NCBI GenBank assembly: GCA_021769625.1
Contig: JAETSN010000005.1
Coordinates: 1-64,000, forward strand
Length of the DNA stretch: 64,000 nt
Direction: 5' to 3'
Source: [Clostridium] symbiosum
GTDB lineage: Bacteria > Bacillota > Clostridia > Lachnospirales > Lachnospiraceae
Shown here: in pieces, positions 33,436 to 42,528 of the stretch
Numbering within the stretch: the stretch's first letter is position 1
Layout of the letters: every line of letters starts with the position of its first letter
Notes under the pieces: model-generated
Seen by the model: the letters and a program-made list of their open reading frames with translations, nothing else
The model's database searches: none
What the model was told of the DNA's origin: nothing
Made by a program: the position numbers and the translations under genes

Positions 33436-34485
33436 TCAGTATGTCCTGTCATCCAGAAATTCCGCCACATTCTCTTTGATAAATACATTTTCTTTTACCA
33501 CATAACTTTTTTCTACGGCCTCCCCGTTTTCCAGCTTGCGGATGATCTTATCGATATATTCTCCCTGTACCGGATTGCATTCGATATCCACATTGATCCT
33601 TCCCTCTTCCACCATCTCCAGCGCGTCGCGGATGGCATCAAAGGAGATGATCTTTACTTTTCCGTACTCCCCGAAACTGACGCCCGCCTCCTGCATCGCC
33701 TCGATCGCCCCCATCGTCATATCATCATTCTGGGATACCAGTACATCGATTTTCGGATAGCGGCGCAGCATACCCCGCATGACCTCTTTTCCTTTTGTCG
33801 CAGTAAAATCTCCGGATGCGGACTCCAGGATATTCCAGTTCTCGTGGTTTGCCGCAATCTCCTCAAAGCCTTCCGTCCTGCCGATCTGCGCCGTGGAACC
33901 CATCGTTCCCTGGAGCACCACGATATTGATCTCCTCATCCTGCCGGTTTTTCTCGCGCAGATACCCTTCCAGCCATCTCCCCGCCTTTTCCCCCTCGCTC
34001 TTGGCGTCCGTTCCGATCCACGTCGTATAGAGGGAATCATCTTTCACATCCACCATACGATCGATGACGATCACCGGGATCCCCGCATCCTTCGCCTCCT
34101 GCAGCACCGTATCCCAGCCACTCTCTATCACCGGTGCAAACACGATATAATCCACCCGCTGGGAGATAAAGCTGCGGATCGCCTTGATCTGGTTTTCCTG
34201 CATCTGGCGGGCGTTGTTAAAGATCAGGAAATAGCCCGCATCTTTGGTCAGCGCATTCTGGATGGAAAGGGTATGCGCCGTCCTCCAGCCGGACTCGCTG
34301 CCCAGCTGAGAGACCCCCACCACGATCAGATCCTCCGCTTCCGAATCGGCCGGTGTCTGTTCTATCTCAATATCCCTGAATATTTCATGGCTGATGGAGA
34401 GAAGCGGTACGGCGCAGAGCAGAAAGATAAAAATGCCGACATGTCCGAAAATCATCGCTTTTATTTTTTCCACTATTTTCTTCAT
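33436..34485 (-). CDS. Membrane-anchored YtfQ-like sugar-binding sensor protein
   Basis: 349 aa. It is homologous to the transporter's binding protein: VVGVSQLGSESGWRTAHTLS, VFAPVIESGWDTVLQEAKDA and IPVIVIDRMVD. Instead of a lipobox it has an uncleaved-looking N-terminal helix (about 12-32, AMIFGHVGIFIFLLCAVPLL). Its start overlaps the YesM gene by four bases and the YesN gene follows. This matches the XylFII-LytS-YesN arrangement of clostridia, in which an anchored binding protein presents the sugar to the kinase. Its likely job is sensing, not transport. Confidence 0.85.
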   Translation of the reverse strand: MKKIVEKIKAMIFGHVGIFIFLLCAVPLLSISHEIFRDIEIEQTPADSEAEDLIVVGVSQLGSESGWRTAHTLSIQNALTKDAGYFLIFNNARQMQENQIKAIRSFISQRVDYIVFAPVIESGWDTVLQEAKDAGIPVIVIDRMVDVKDDSLYTTWIGTDAKSEGEKAGRWLEGYLREKNRQDEEINIVVLQGTMGSTAQIGRTEGFEEIAANHENWNILESASGDFTATKGKEVMRGMLRRYPKIDVLVSQNDDMTMGAIEAMQEAGVSFGEYGKVKIISFDAIRDALEMVEEGRINVDIECNPVQGEYIDKIIRKLENGEAVEKSYVVKENVFIKENVAEFLDDRTY

Positions 34486-36020
34486 GCGCTCTCCTCTTTT
34501 TTATCTGCTTTTATCGTCCCCTGCAAAGTTTCCCCCGGCAGCTTTTCATGCAGCTCCACCGCCGGAATGACAATACTGACCTTTGTACCCGTCCCTTTTT
34601 CCGACTCGATCGTCATGCCGTATTCCATACCGAAGTTCATACGGATACGCTCGTTTACGTTGGCAAGCCCGAAGCCCTTTTCCGTCTCTTTGCAGGGCCT
34701 GCTGATCTCCTCCCGAAGCCTTTTTAATTCCTCTTCATCCATGCCCACGCCGCTGTCCTGCACACAGAGCAGGATCCTGTCTTCTTTGTCCTTTTCTCCG
34801 TGCAGCATCTTTCCCGTGATCCAGATCTTTCCCTTTGCCCGCTTGTATTTGATCCCGTGATACAGGGAATTTTCCACCAGCGGCTGCAGTGTCAGTTTCA
34901 ATATTTTATACTGATACAATTCCGGGTCTATGTCGATCTCATAATCCAGAATATCCCGATAGCGCACCTGCTGGATTTCCAGATACCCCCGGATATGCTC
35001 CTTTTCCTCCCGGATGGAAATATATTCCTTTCCCTTACTCAGCACCAGCCGGAAAAACTCCGAGAGCGCCACGACCACATCCACCGCTTTATCCGGATCG
35101 TCTCCCTCTATCAGCCAGACGATCGTATCCAGCGTATTATACAGAAAATGCGGATTGATCTGCTCCTGCAAAAGCCGCAGTTCCGCATGCCGCATCTTTC
35201 TCTCATCTTCCTTGATCTGATGCACCATGACTTCCAGATTTTCCGACATATCGTTTACACTGTCCGACAATACCTCCAGTTCGTCCCCTGTCTGCATTTT
35301 GGCCCTGTCCGAAAAATTTCCCTCCGCGATCTGGCTGGTGATCCGGCACAGCTCCTGGATCGGTTTTGTGATGCTGTTCAGCAGCGCGCTTGCGATCAGG
35401 ATCACTGCAACCACAATACATACACCGAACAGAATACTGATAAAAATGACATGTTCCACTTCCGCGTTTAACTGGATCTTCAACTGTTCGATGCTTCTTG
35501 TCTGATAATAAATATACTGTTGGATATCATCCTGTATCAGTTCCGTCAGGATATAGATATCGTTGTACAGCATATCGATGCTTTCTTCATACTGCCCGTC
35601 CGCCTCTTTATTCAGCTTGATGTCGTTCACCCGATCTTCCAGTGTGTCGATGCTCCGCAGAAGGCTCTGCAGCCATATCCGGCTCTCCCTGTCCGTTGTC
35701 ATCGCCAGCAGGTTATTGCTTCCCGCCCTGAGCTCTTCGATCAGCTTATACGGGTCTTTAAAAGTTCCGTCCTCCTCGATCGTATCAAACGTAACGTTGC
35801 TCACCACCAGTTTATAGAGGCTCTCATCCATCTCCTCCTTGAAATTGATATTGTAATTATTCGCCACGGTCATGCTGCTGACGATCTGGTCGTAGGCGCG
35901 ACTGTAATTCAACAGCGCCATGATCAGATAGATCGTAATATAGAGGATCGGCACCATCGCTACCAGCACCAGTATGATCAGCTTGTTTTTCAGTGGGTAT
36001 TTTATATTTTCAGCAGTCAT
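34482..36020 (-). CDS. YesM/LytS-type sensor histidine kinase
   Basis: About 512 aa from the ATG at 36020, which has GAGGA upstream; a TTG six codons earlier is less likely. A first membrane helix (about 13-37) and a second (about 190-216) enclose an extracellular helical domain of roughly 150 residues. A HAMP linker and coiled region follow, then the His_kinase motif LLQEQINPHFLYNTLD with phospho-acceptor histidine at about 292, and an HATPase domain (LQPLVENSLYHGI, DSGVGM, GFGLANVNERI). It should phosphorylate the YesN protein and take input from the anchored binding protein. Confidence 0.92.
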   Translation of the reverse strand: MTAENIKYPLKNKLIILVLVAMVPILYITIYLIMALLNYSRAYDQIVSSMTVANNYNINFKEEMDESLYKLVVSNVTFDTIEEDGTFKDPYKLIEELRAGSNNLLAMTTDRESRIWLQSLLRSIDTLEDRVNDIKLNKEADGQYEESIDMLYNDIYILTELIQDDIQQYIYYQTRSIEQLKIQLNAEVEHVIFISILFGVCIVVAVILIASALLNSITKPIQELCRITSQIAEGNFSDRAKMQTGDELEVLSDSVNDMSENLEVMVHQIKEDERKMRHAELRLLQEQINPHFLYNTLDTIVWLIEGDDPDKAVDVVVALSEFFRLVLSKGKEYISIREEKEHIRGYLEIQQVRYRDILDYEIDIDPELYQYKILKLTLQPLVENSLYHGIKYKRAKGKIWITGKMLHGEKDKEDRILLCVQDSGVGMDEEELKRLREEISRPCKETEKGFGLANVNERIRMNFGMEYGMTIESEKGTGTKVSIVIPAVELHEKLPGETLQGTIKADKKEESA

Positions 36021-36173
36021 AGTAATTTCCTCGGCCAATATTATTGTACATAAATATTATCTCTCCGCCGGTATTTCGCCGCAGTCGGGACCGGTGTTGT
36101 CTCTGCTTACCGGATCTTTCATTTATTTATGTTCATTTTATCAAGTGGTTTCCCCGAATGCAACCGCGAGATT

Positions 36174-36202
36174 TTGACAAATATCCTTTCGTGTGCTAAA
36201 CT
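36174..36202 (+). promoter_or_regulatory. Sigma-A promoter of the putP-like gene
   Basis: TTGACA (36174-36179) and TAAACT (36197-36202) are 17 bases apart, about 60 bases before the start codon. The region 36021-36173 contains no other feature I can support. Confidence 0.65.
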
Positions 36203-36262
36203 GGTGAAGATTTGTATAAAAATTCAATAAAATGAATTATTATGAGGAGGAAAAAATTTATC

Positions 36263-37783
36263 ATGCTGACACAAAGTTGTATTGTTCTTGCCATTGTGGT
36301 CTATCTGTGCGGGATGCTTTACATAGGGATCTCCTTTTCCAAAAAGAACTCCAACACGGATGATTTCTATCTGGGCGGAAGGACTCTCGGGCCCTTTGTC
36401 ACCGCCATGAGCGCAGAGGCCTCCGATATGAGCAGCTATCTGCTGATGGGCCTTCCCGGGCTCGCCTATCTCTCCGGCCTCGCCGATGTGGGCTGGACCG
36501 TGATCGGGCTTGCTGCGGGAACTTATTTAAACTGGCTGATCGTCTCCAAAAAGATCCGCCGCTACTCCCATGCGGTGGGCGCCATCACCATACCGGATTT
36601 CTTTGCGAAGCGTTACGGCGACCGGAAAAATATACTGACAGCCATCGCCGCCGTTATCATTATCATCTTCTTTATTCCCTACACCGCGTCCGGCTTTTCC
36701 GCCTGCGGTAAATTATTCAGCACGCTGTTCGGCATGAATTACATGGTGGCAATGATCGTATCCGCCGTCATCATCGTGACCTACTGCGCCTTCGGCGGTT
36801 TCCTTGCGGTGAGTACCACCGACCTGATCCAGAGCATCATCATGACCATCGCTCTGTTCATCGTGATCGGTTTCGGCGTGGTGCAGGCGGGCGGCACTTC
36901 CGCGGTGATCGAAAACGCGAAAGCCCTGCCCGGTTACCTAAGTTTTACACAGACTTATGTGGCGAGCACCGGCAGCGCCGCTCCCTATACGCCGCTGACC
37001 ATCGTATCCACCCTCGCATGGGGCCTCGGCTATTTCGGCATGCCCCATATCCTGCTCCGCTTCATGGCGATCGAAGATGAAGAAAAACTGGCGCTATCCA
37101 GAAGAGTGGCAAGCATCTGGGTAGTGATCTCCATGGCTGTCGCGATCCTGATCGGTATCATCGGTTACAGCATGACGCAGGCAGGCGTGATCCCTGCTCT
37201 CGAGGATTCCGAGACCATCATCATTCAAATCGCAGGATTCTTAAGTAAATTCGGGATTTTCCCCGCGCTCCTGGCGGGTGTGATCATGGCCGGCATTCTG
37301 GCAGCCACCATGTCCACGGCGGACTCCCAGCTTTTGACGGCAGCCTCCGGCATTTCCCAGAATATCATGCAGGATTTCCTCGGCATTAAGCTGAAAGAAA
37401 AAACAGCCATGGCCATCGCAAGATGCACCGTGATCGCCATTGCCGTGATCGGTATCTTTCTGGCGAGGGATCCGGGCAGTTCCGTATTCCAGATCGTATC
37501 CTTCGCATGGGCCGGCTTCGGCGCGACTTTCGGGCCTGTGGTCCTCTTTGCACTGTTCTGGCGGCGTTCCAATAAATGGGGTGCGCTGGCGAGTATGGTT
37601 TCCGGTGGTATCATGATCTTTGTCTGGAAATTCGGCATAGCGAAACTCGGCGATGTCTTCCATATCTATGAACTGCTCCCCGCATTCATCGTCGGCTGTA
37701 TCTTCAATGTGGCCGTAAGCCTGCTGACACCGGCGCCGGAGGAGGAGATCACGAAAGTATTTGATCAGGTGAACGGAAAATGA
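36263..37783 (+). CDS. putP: Sodium/proline symporter (PutP-like SSS family)
   Basis: About 506 aa from the ATG at 36263; an ATG at 36242 overlaps the GAGGAGG ribosome binding site itself. Thirteen membrane helices are expected. PutP marks include DDFYLGGRTLGPFVTAMSAE, ASDMSSYLLMGLPG (sodium site), ITIPDFFAKRYGD and ILAATMSTADSQLL. It imports proline, or a related small substrate, with Na+. It is monocistronic, with its own promoter and terminator, and divergent from the YesM operon. Confidence 0.92.
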   Translation: MLTQSCIVLAIVVYLCGMLYIGISFSKKNSNTDDFYLGGRTLGPFVTAMSAEASDMSSYLLMGLPGLAYLSGLADVGWTVIGLAAGTYLNWLIVSKKIRRYSHAVGAITIPDFFAKRYGDRKNILTAIAAVIIIIFFIPYTASGFSACGKLFSTLFGMNYMVAMIVSAVIIVTYCAFGGFLAVSTTDLIQSIIMTIALFIVIGFGVVQAGGTSAVIENAKALPGYLSFTQTYVASTGSAAPYTPLTIVSTLAWGLGYFGMPHILLRFMAIEDEEKLALSRRVASIWVVISMAVAILIGIIGYSMTQAGVIPALEDSETIIIQIAGFLSKFGIFPALLAGVIMAGILAATMSTADSQLLTAASGISQNIMQDFLGIKLKEKTAMAIARCTVIAIAVIGIFLARDPGSSVFQIVSFAWAGFGATFGPVVLFALFWRRSNKWGALASMVSGGIMIFVWKFGIAKLGDVFHIYELLPAFIVGCIFNVAVSLLTPAPEEEITKVFDQVNGK

Positions 37784-37794
37784 ACCGCAAAAAA

Positions 37795-37828
37795 GAACGC
37801 CCCGAACCGACAACTGGTTGGGGCGTTC
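37795..37828 (+). terminator. Intrinsic terminator of putP
   Basis: GAACGCCCC(G)AACC pairs with GGTTGGGGCGTTC around a 7-base loop, directly after the putP stop. The following T-content is weak (CCCTTG). Confidence 0.65.
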
Positions 37829-37928
37829 CCTTGCATTAGCATAAGCCTGCCCGCAGAGCGTGCAGGCGTTGGTTTCACCGGATGATCCGCATACGTCCCA
37901 CCGCAGCAAAATCACCATATTACCCGTG

Positions 37929-38699
37929 TCAGCCGCAGTGATGTGCGCCGCCGCAGCCGTGGTCGCCGCAGGCATGCCCTTCATCGTGATGGTGATGATC
38001 ACACTGCACATCGGGGTCAAATTCCAGCCGGTCAGCCAGAAAAGCCTCCACCGCCGCATCGGCATCGCCGGAAACCCCGCCGCAGAGCCTGATGCCCGCC
38101 GCAGCCAGCGCCGCCTGTGCGCCGCCGCCGATACCGCCGCAGATCAGGACATCCGCATTCAGGGCATTCAGGACTCCTGCCAACGCGCCGTGACCGCTGC
38201 CGCCCGTATCCACGATCTCTGAGGAAGTCACCTTTTTGTCCTCCACATCATAGATCTTAAACCGTTCGGTATGGCCAAAGTGCTGGAAAATCTGTCCGTT
38301 TTCATAGGTAACAGCTATTCTCATGATAAGATCTCCTTTTTCCTTTTTATACTGCTGATAGTACATTTGTTTAAAGCATCCGTCATATCCGCAATTTATG
38401 CCCTGTCCATCACACAACAGAAAGTCCCCACCCTCAATCCGAAGGGGACGTCCGTCCACAATGCAGTCCGCCAGCTTTTTCCTTGCAGCTTCATAAATCC
38501 TCTGTACCGTTGTTCTGGCAATCTCCATGAGTACGGCACATTCTTCCTGATCGAACCCCTCTCTGTCTATCAGCCGGATCGTCTCATACTCGTCTACCTT
38601 CATGATCACCGGCTCTTTTTTAACCGCCGCATCGACTGGGGCAAATTCCAGTATTTGCGGAAAATGACATACTTTTCTGCGCTTCACCGGTCTTGGCAT
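37929..38699 (-). CDS. DUF134 plus NifX-like fusion protein with His/Cys-rich tail
   Basis: 256 aa. Residues 1-95 are a DUF134 (UPF0251) domain, a sigma-70-region-4-like helix-turn-helix (DREGFDQEECAVLMEIARTT, then VQRIYEAARKKLADCI). Residues 126-225 form a NifX/NifB-C domain that binds Fe-Mo cofactor or Fe-S precursors (MRIAVTYENG, then FGHTERFKIYD, ICGGIGGGAQAAL). The last 25 residues hold about ten His and four Cys, a probable metal site. M126 has its own AAGGAG eight bases upstream (ATG at 38324), so a separate NifX product is possible. No nitrogenase genes are present, so a role in metal or Fe-S handling is inferred. Confidence 0.85.
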   Translation of the reverse strand: MPRPVKRRKVCHFPQILEFAPVDAAVKKEPVIMKVDEYETIRLIDREGFDQEECAVLMEIARTTVQRIYEAARKKLADCIVDGRPLRIEGGDFLLCDGQGINCGYDGCFKQMYYQQYKKEKGDLIMRIAVTYENGQIFQHFGHTERFKIYDVEDKKVTSSEIVDTGGSGHGALAGVLNALNADVLICGGIGGGAQAALAAAGIRLCGGVSGDADAAVEAFLADRLEFDPDVQCDHHHHDEGHACGDHGCGGAHHCG

Positions 38700-38735
38700 A
38701 AACCTGCTTCCTTTCCGTCTGCTTCACTCTAACCT

Positions 38736-38802
38736 ATTATAATTTTATTTAGGGCATATGTCAATAACATTTGTTGACATATGCCCTAAATATGGATATA
38801 AT
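38736..38802. promoter_or_regulatory. Mirror-image divergent promoters within a 19-bp inverted repeat
   Basis: The arms 38746-38764 and 38774-38792 are exact inverses with a 9-base spacer. Each arm contains a -35 TTGACA followed by TATGCCCTAAA. Plus strand: TTGACA 38774-38779 and TATAAT 38797-38802, 17-bp spacer. Minus strand: TTGACA (forward 38759-38764) and TATAAT (forward 38736-38741), 17-bp spacer. The two promoters drive the Crp/Fnr gene and the DUF134-NifX gene. The shared arms are a probable operator. Confidence 0.8.
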
Positions 38803-38833
38803 GAATTATCCATGTAACAGAGAGGGATATACT

Positions 38834-39493
38834 ATGAGTTTTGAATCTTACTTCCCCATTTGGGATAAATTGAATACAGACCAGAGAAACCGCATTCTGG
38901 ACGGATTGATCACAAGGCAGGTCAAAAAAGGAACGATGCTCCACAACGGCAGCATGGACTGTACCGGCCTGCTTTTAGTCAGAACGGGCCAGCTTCGCGC
39001 TTTCATCCTTTCCGACGAGGGGCGGGAGATCACGATCTACCGCCTGTTTGACAGGGATCTTTGCCTGTTCTCCGCCTCCTGCATGGTCCGTTCCATCCAG
39101 TTTGAGGTGACCGTTGAGGCGGAAAAGGACACGGAACTATGGGTCATCCCGACGGATATCTATAAAGGAATCATGGAGGAATCCGCACCGGTGGCAAACT
39201 ACACCAACGAGCTGATGGCGACCCGTTTTTCCGATGTGATGTGGCTGTTCGAACAGATCATGTGGAGAAGCCTTGATAAACGCGTTGCGGCATTTTTACT
39301 GGAAGAATCCTCCATCGAGGGAACCGATGAATTAAAGATCACCCATGAGGCCATTGCCAATCATCTCGGTTCCCACCGGGAGGTCATCACCCGAATGCTC
39401 CACTATTTCCAGAACGAGGGAATGGTCAGGCTGTCCCGCGGGAAAGTTGCCATCCTGAACAGGGAAAAGCTGGAAACACTGCAGGATATGTAA
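38834..39493 (+). CDS. Crp/Fnr family transcriptional regulator
   Basis: 219 aa from the ATG at 38834 (GAGAGG upstream); an in-frame ATG at 38771 lies inside the promoter. The N-terminal cyclic-nucleotide-binding-like beta barrel shows LLVRTGQLRAFILSDEGREI, then FDRDLCLFSASCM. The C-terminal winged helix shows ITHEAIANHLGSHREVITRM. The N-terminal part lacks the FNR Cys cluster, so it may sense another signal, possibly through the two Cys near position 80. The CoA-disulfide reductase gene follows on the opposite strand. The shared promoter links it to the DUF134-NifX protein. Confidence 0.88.
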   Translation: MSFESYFPIWDKLNTDQRNRILDGLITRQVKKGTMLHNGSMDCTGLLLVRTGQLRAFILSDEGREITIYRLFDRDLCLFSASCMVRSIQFEVTVEAEKDTELWVIPTDIYKGIMEESAPVANYTNELMATRFSDVMWLFEQIMWRSLDKRVAAFLLEESSIEGTDELKITHEAIANHLGSHREVITRMLHYFQNEGMVRLSRGKVAILNREKLETLQDM

Positions 39494-39501
39494 AAGATTG
39501 T

Positions 39502-41193
39502 CTATTTATCCATTCCGCACGCATACGCCGCCTCGATCAGCGCACGGTCATGCATGACTGCATCATAAAAACGGAAACCGCCGGAAAAGTTGTAAGCCTC
39601 ATAGCCGCTGCCCTCCAGGATCCGGCAGGCAATATAGCTGCGCAGGCCGCTCTGGCAGATGACATAGACCGGTTTTTCCTTTTCGATCACCCCGAGCTTC
39701 TCCCGCAGTTCATCCACCGGGATATTGATAAAGCCTTCGATATGCCCGTCTACGAATTCTTCACCTGTTCTCACATCCAGCAAAGTCGCGCTGCCGTCAT
39801 AAGGCAATTTCTCCATATCGGCAAGATGCCACTGCTTCAGCAGCCCTCTGGCGATATTGTCGATCATAAAGCCCGCCATATTCACAGGATCCTTTGCGGA
39901 AGAATAGGGCGGCGCGTAGGCAAGATCGAGATCTTTCAGCCCGGTTGCCTTCATGCCTGCATGGATGGCGGCTGCCAGTACATCGATGCGTTTATCCACA
40001 CCCTCAAAGCCCACGATCTGGGCTCCCAACAGACGGTAAGTCTTCTTTTCAAAGACCACCTTCATGGTCATCACCTTGCCGCCCGGATAATACCCCGCAT
40101 GGCTCATGGGAGAGAGGACGATTGTATCCGTATCCAGACCTGCCTTTTTCGCGTTTGTCTCATTGATGCCGGTGACGGCGGCTGTCAGATCAAATACCTT
40201 GATGACAGAACTGCCCTGACTGCCAGGATAACGGCTGTCTCCGCCGCAGATGTTGTCCGCAGCGATGCGCCCCTGTTTATTGGCCGGCCCCGCCAGAGAG
40301 ATCAGGGCATCCTCACCGGTCACATAGTGCTTCACCTGCACCGCATCGCCCACGGCGTAGATATCGGGCACGGAAGTCTCCATCCGGTCGTTTACCGCGA
40401 TGCTGCCCCTGATGCCGAGTTCCAGACCGGCTTCCTTTGCCAGCGCCGTATCAGGCGTAACGCCGATGGCCAGCACCACCATATCCGCGTGGAGGGGTTC
40501 GTTGTCCTTCAAAAGGACATCCACACCCTCCTCTTTTTCTTCGAAACCCTCCACAGTATACCCCAAAGCCAGCTTCACGCCGTGTCTGCGCATTTCACCG
40601 TGGATCATGGACGCCATATCCGCGTCAAAAGGATTCATGAGCTGTCTGGGGCGCTGGACGATAGTCACATCCATACCGATCTCCCGCAGATTCTCTGCCA
40701 GTTCCAGACCGATAAAGCCGCCGCCTGCCAATACCGCGGATCTGGGACTATGTTTGTCGATATACTCTCTGATCCGGAAGGTATCTTCCACAGTGCGAAG
40801 GGTGAACAGCCTGTCGATCCCCACACCAGGCAGTCTCGGCTGTGTGGGTTTCGCGCCGGGTGACAGGATCAACTTGTCATAGTTCTCCTCAAACTCCCCG
40901 CCGGTTTCCAGATTCCTTACGGAAACACTTTTGCGTTCCGGATGGATGGCTGTCACCTCATGATGTACCTTCATATCCACACGGAAACGGGAAAAGAAGC
41001 TCCCGGGCGTCTGCAAAGTCAGATCCTCCGGGTCAGTGATCACATCGCCTATATAGTACGGCAGCCCGCAGTTTGCGTAGGAAACATATCCCGAACGCTC
41101 AAAGACAATAATTTGGGCCTGTTCATCCAATCTTCTGATTCTTGCTGCTGCTGTGGCGCCACCTGCCACACCTCCTACAATGACAACCTTCAT
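39502..41193 (-). CDS. CoA-disulfide reductase with C-terminal rhodanese domain
   Basis: 563 aa. The N-terminal flavoprotein has FAD motif VIVGGVAGGATAAARIRR, the single redox cysteine Cys42 in SYANCGLPYY, and an NAD(P)H motif GGGFIGLELAENL. After about residue 455 a rhodanese domain follows with active-site CQSGLRS. The fusion is known as CoADR-Rhd, which reduces CoA disulfide, CoA persulfide or polysulfide with NAD(P)H. It is followed upstream by a separate rhodanese gene (1-base gap) and faces the Crp/Fnr gene. A role in sulfane-sulfur or redox homeostasis is likely. Confidence 0.92.
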   Translation of the reverse strand: MKVVIVGGVAGGATAAARIRRLDEQAQIIVFERSGYVSYANCGLPYYIGDVITDPEDLTLQTPGSFFSRFRVDMKVHHEVTAIHPERKSVSVRNLETGGEFEENYDKLILSPGAKPTQPRLPGVGIDRLFTLRTVEDTFRIREYIDKHSPRSAVLAGGGFIGLELAENLREIGMDVTIVQRPRQLMNPFDADMASMIHGEMRRHGVKLALGYTVEGFEEKEEGVDVLLKDNEPLHADMVVLAIGVTPDTALAKEAGLELGIRGSIAVNDRMETSVPDIYAVGDAVQVKHYVTGEDALISLAGPANKQGRIAADNICGGDSRYPGSQGSSVIKVFDLTAAVTGINETNAKKAGLDTDTIVLSPMSHAGYYPGGKVMTMKVVFEKKTYRLLGAQIVGFEGVDKRIDVLAAAIHAGMKATGLKDLDLAYAPPYSSAKDPVNMAGFMIDNIARGLLKQWHLADMEKLPYDGSATLLDVRTGEEFVDGHIEGFINIPVDELREKLGVIEKEKPVYVICQSGLRSYIACRILEGSGYEAYNFSGGFRFYDAVMHDRALIEAAYACGMDK

Positions 41194-41194
41194 G

Positions 41195-41515
41195 CTATCG
41201 TTCCACCTTTCCTGAATAAGCGGCGATACCGCCGATATTGTTTACATTGGAGTATCCCATCCGCTGCAGCATAGCTGCTGCCTGACGGCTGCGGGAACCG
41301 GAATAACAATATACAAACAGCGGCGTCTCTTTATTTTTTGCCACAGAAACCACTCTGTCCATGCTCTGCAGCGCCACATTCACGCTGCCGGGAATATGCC
41401 CCTCCCGGTATTCATCCGGGGTGCGCACATCCAGCAGGACTGCGCCCGGAATCATCTTATATTCTTTTACTCCCTGATTGATATCCGGTTGTTTGAAAAA
41501 GTCTAAAAATCCCAT
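41195..41515 (-). CDS. Single-domain rhodanese-like protein
   Basis: 106 aa from the ATG at 41515 (GGGAGG). The rhodanese fold is complete, with GAVLLDVRTPDEYREGHIPG and the active-site loop FVYCYSGSRS carrying the catalytic Cys. There is no signal peptide, so it is cytoplasmic. It is cotranscribed with the CoADR-rhodanese gene, starting the pair. It can carry sulfane sulfur as a Cys-persulfide, probably handing it to or receiving it from the flavoprotein. Confidence 0.9.
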   Translation of the reverse strand: MGFLDFFKQPDINQGVKEYKMIPGAVLLDVRTPDEYREGHIPGSVNVALQSMDRVVSVAKNKETPLFVYCYSGSRSRQAAAMLQRMGYSNVNNIGGIAAYSGKVER

Positions 41516-41609
41516 TATTGTACCTCCCATTTTCTTTTATGGCTTCATGATAATGGAAAATGCGGCCGGCTTCCGTGATGATATCACTTAACATACCAAA
41601 AATATTTAT

Positions 41610-41644
41610 AAAACCGCGCTTCCATCGTTATAAAGCGCGGTTTT
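41610..41644. terminator. Terminator downstream of the sortase gene
   Basis: The 12-bp stem AAAACCGCGCTT with AAGCGCGGTTTT has T-runs on both strands, in the gap between sortase B (minus, ends 41709) and the rhodanese gene. Confidence 0.8.
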
Positions 41645-41708
41645 ATATGTTTTGTATCCTTATTTTCTCCGGTATTATCAGCATTTTCAGTAAAATGCTT
41701 TATTATCC

Positions 41709-42485
41709 TTAATCCTCCTCAAACGGCACCAACATCCCGTGCAGCACATATCTGGCATCTTCATAATCATATTCACAGGTGGATAACAGCACATACTTCC
41801 CGTTCGGATCCGTCTCTATATCCGCACTGAAGTCCGAGTTGGCATGCGCCATCTGCAGGTAATCATTCAGTTCCTGACAGGGTCCCTGAAAAATCGTATA
41901 GGTATCTGAAGTAGCAGGCGTTGTATATCCGCTGAACAGTTTTATCTGATAATCCTGTTCCGGCGTCAAAAGCCAGAACACCGGATGTTCTTCATAATAA
42001 TTTTGATCAGCCCAGTTTCTGAGCGTCGCAAACATAGAACCGTTTTTCATATGGTGCCCGTAGATGATCGTATTGGAATCTGCAAACCCCGGTGTGTTGA
42101 GCGCCTCCACAAATATGGAGCCGGCACGGTTCGCCGCCCTGTCATATGTATGGCCTAAATAAAAATCATTATCCTCTCCCTGCAGCACCGGATAGTTGAC
42201 AGCCGTCCCTTCACAGTAGATCCAACCTACCACATCACTGTTCACACTCTGCAGCGCCGCAAAATCCACTGTGATCGGCACGCCCTCTGTACCTTCTTCC
42301 GGATCCTTCCCCGTATCTTCTGAACTTCCTTCTTTTCCCGCTTCCACGGTAAATTTTGATGCAGACTCTTCATATAACTTGTCCGTCATACGATATCCCA
42401 TCATGATCTGCAGAAGAAATGCCAATGAGGAAAAAAAGATGATGCACAATACTATTATTAAAACGATACGAATTTTTTTACTCAT
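41709..42485 (-). CDS. srtB: Class B sortase
   Basis: 258 aa. One N-terminal membrane helix (about 5-28) is followed by an extracellular Ser/Glu-rich linker and the sortase beta barrel. The catalytic His is in TIIYGHHM, the Cys in LLSTCEYDY, and the Arg follows in DARYVLHG. Class B enzymes anchor surface proteins to peptidoglycan at NPQTN-like signals. No obvious substrate with a sorting motif lies in the window. It is 43 bases after pgi on the same strand, possibly read through from it. Confidence 0.93.
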   Translation of the reverse strand: MSKKIRIVLIIVLCIIFFSSLAFLLQIMMGYRMTDKLYEESASKFTVEAGKEGSSEDTGKDPEEGTEGVPITVDFAALQSVNSDVVGWIYCEGTAVNYPVLQGEDNDFYLGHTYDRAANRAGSIFVEALNTPGFADSNTIIYGHHMKNGSMFATLRNWADQNYYEEHPVFWLLTPEQDYQIKLFSGYTTPATSDTYTIFQGPCQELNDYLQMAHANSDFSADIETDPNGKYVLLSTCEYDYEDARYVLHGMLVPFEED

Positions 42486-42528
42486 TGTTTATCAGCAGCT
42501 CCTAAAAAGTACAGTTTTATCCCATATC

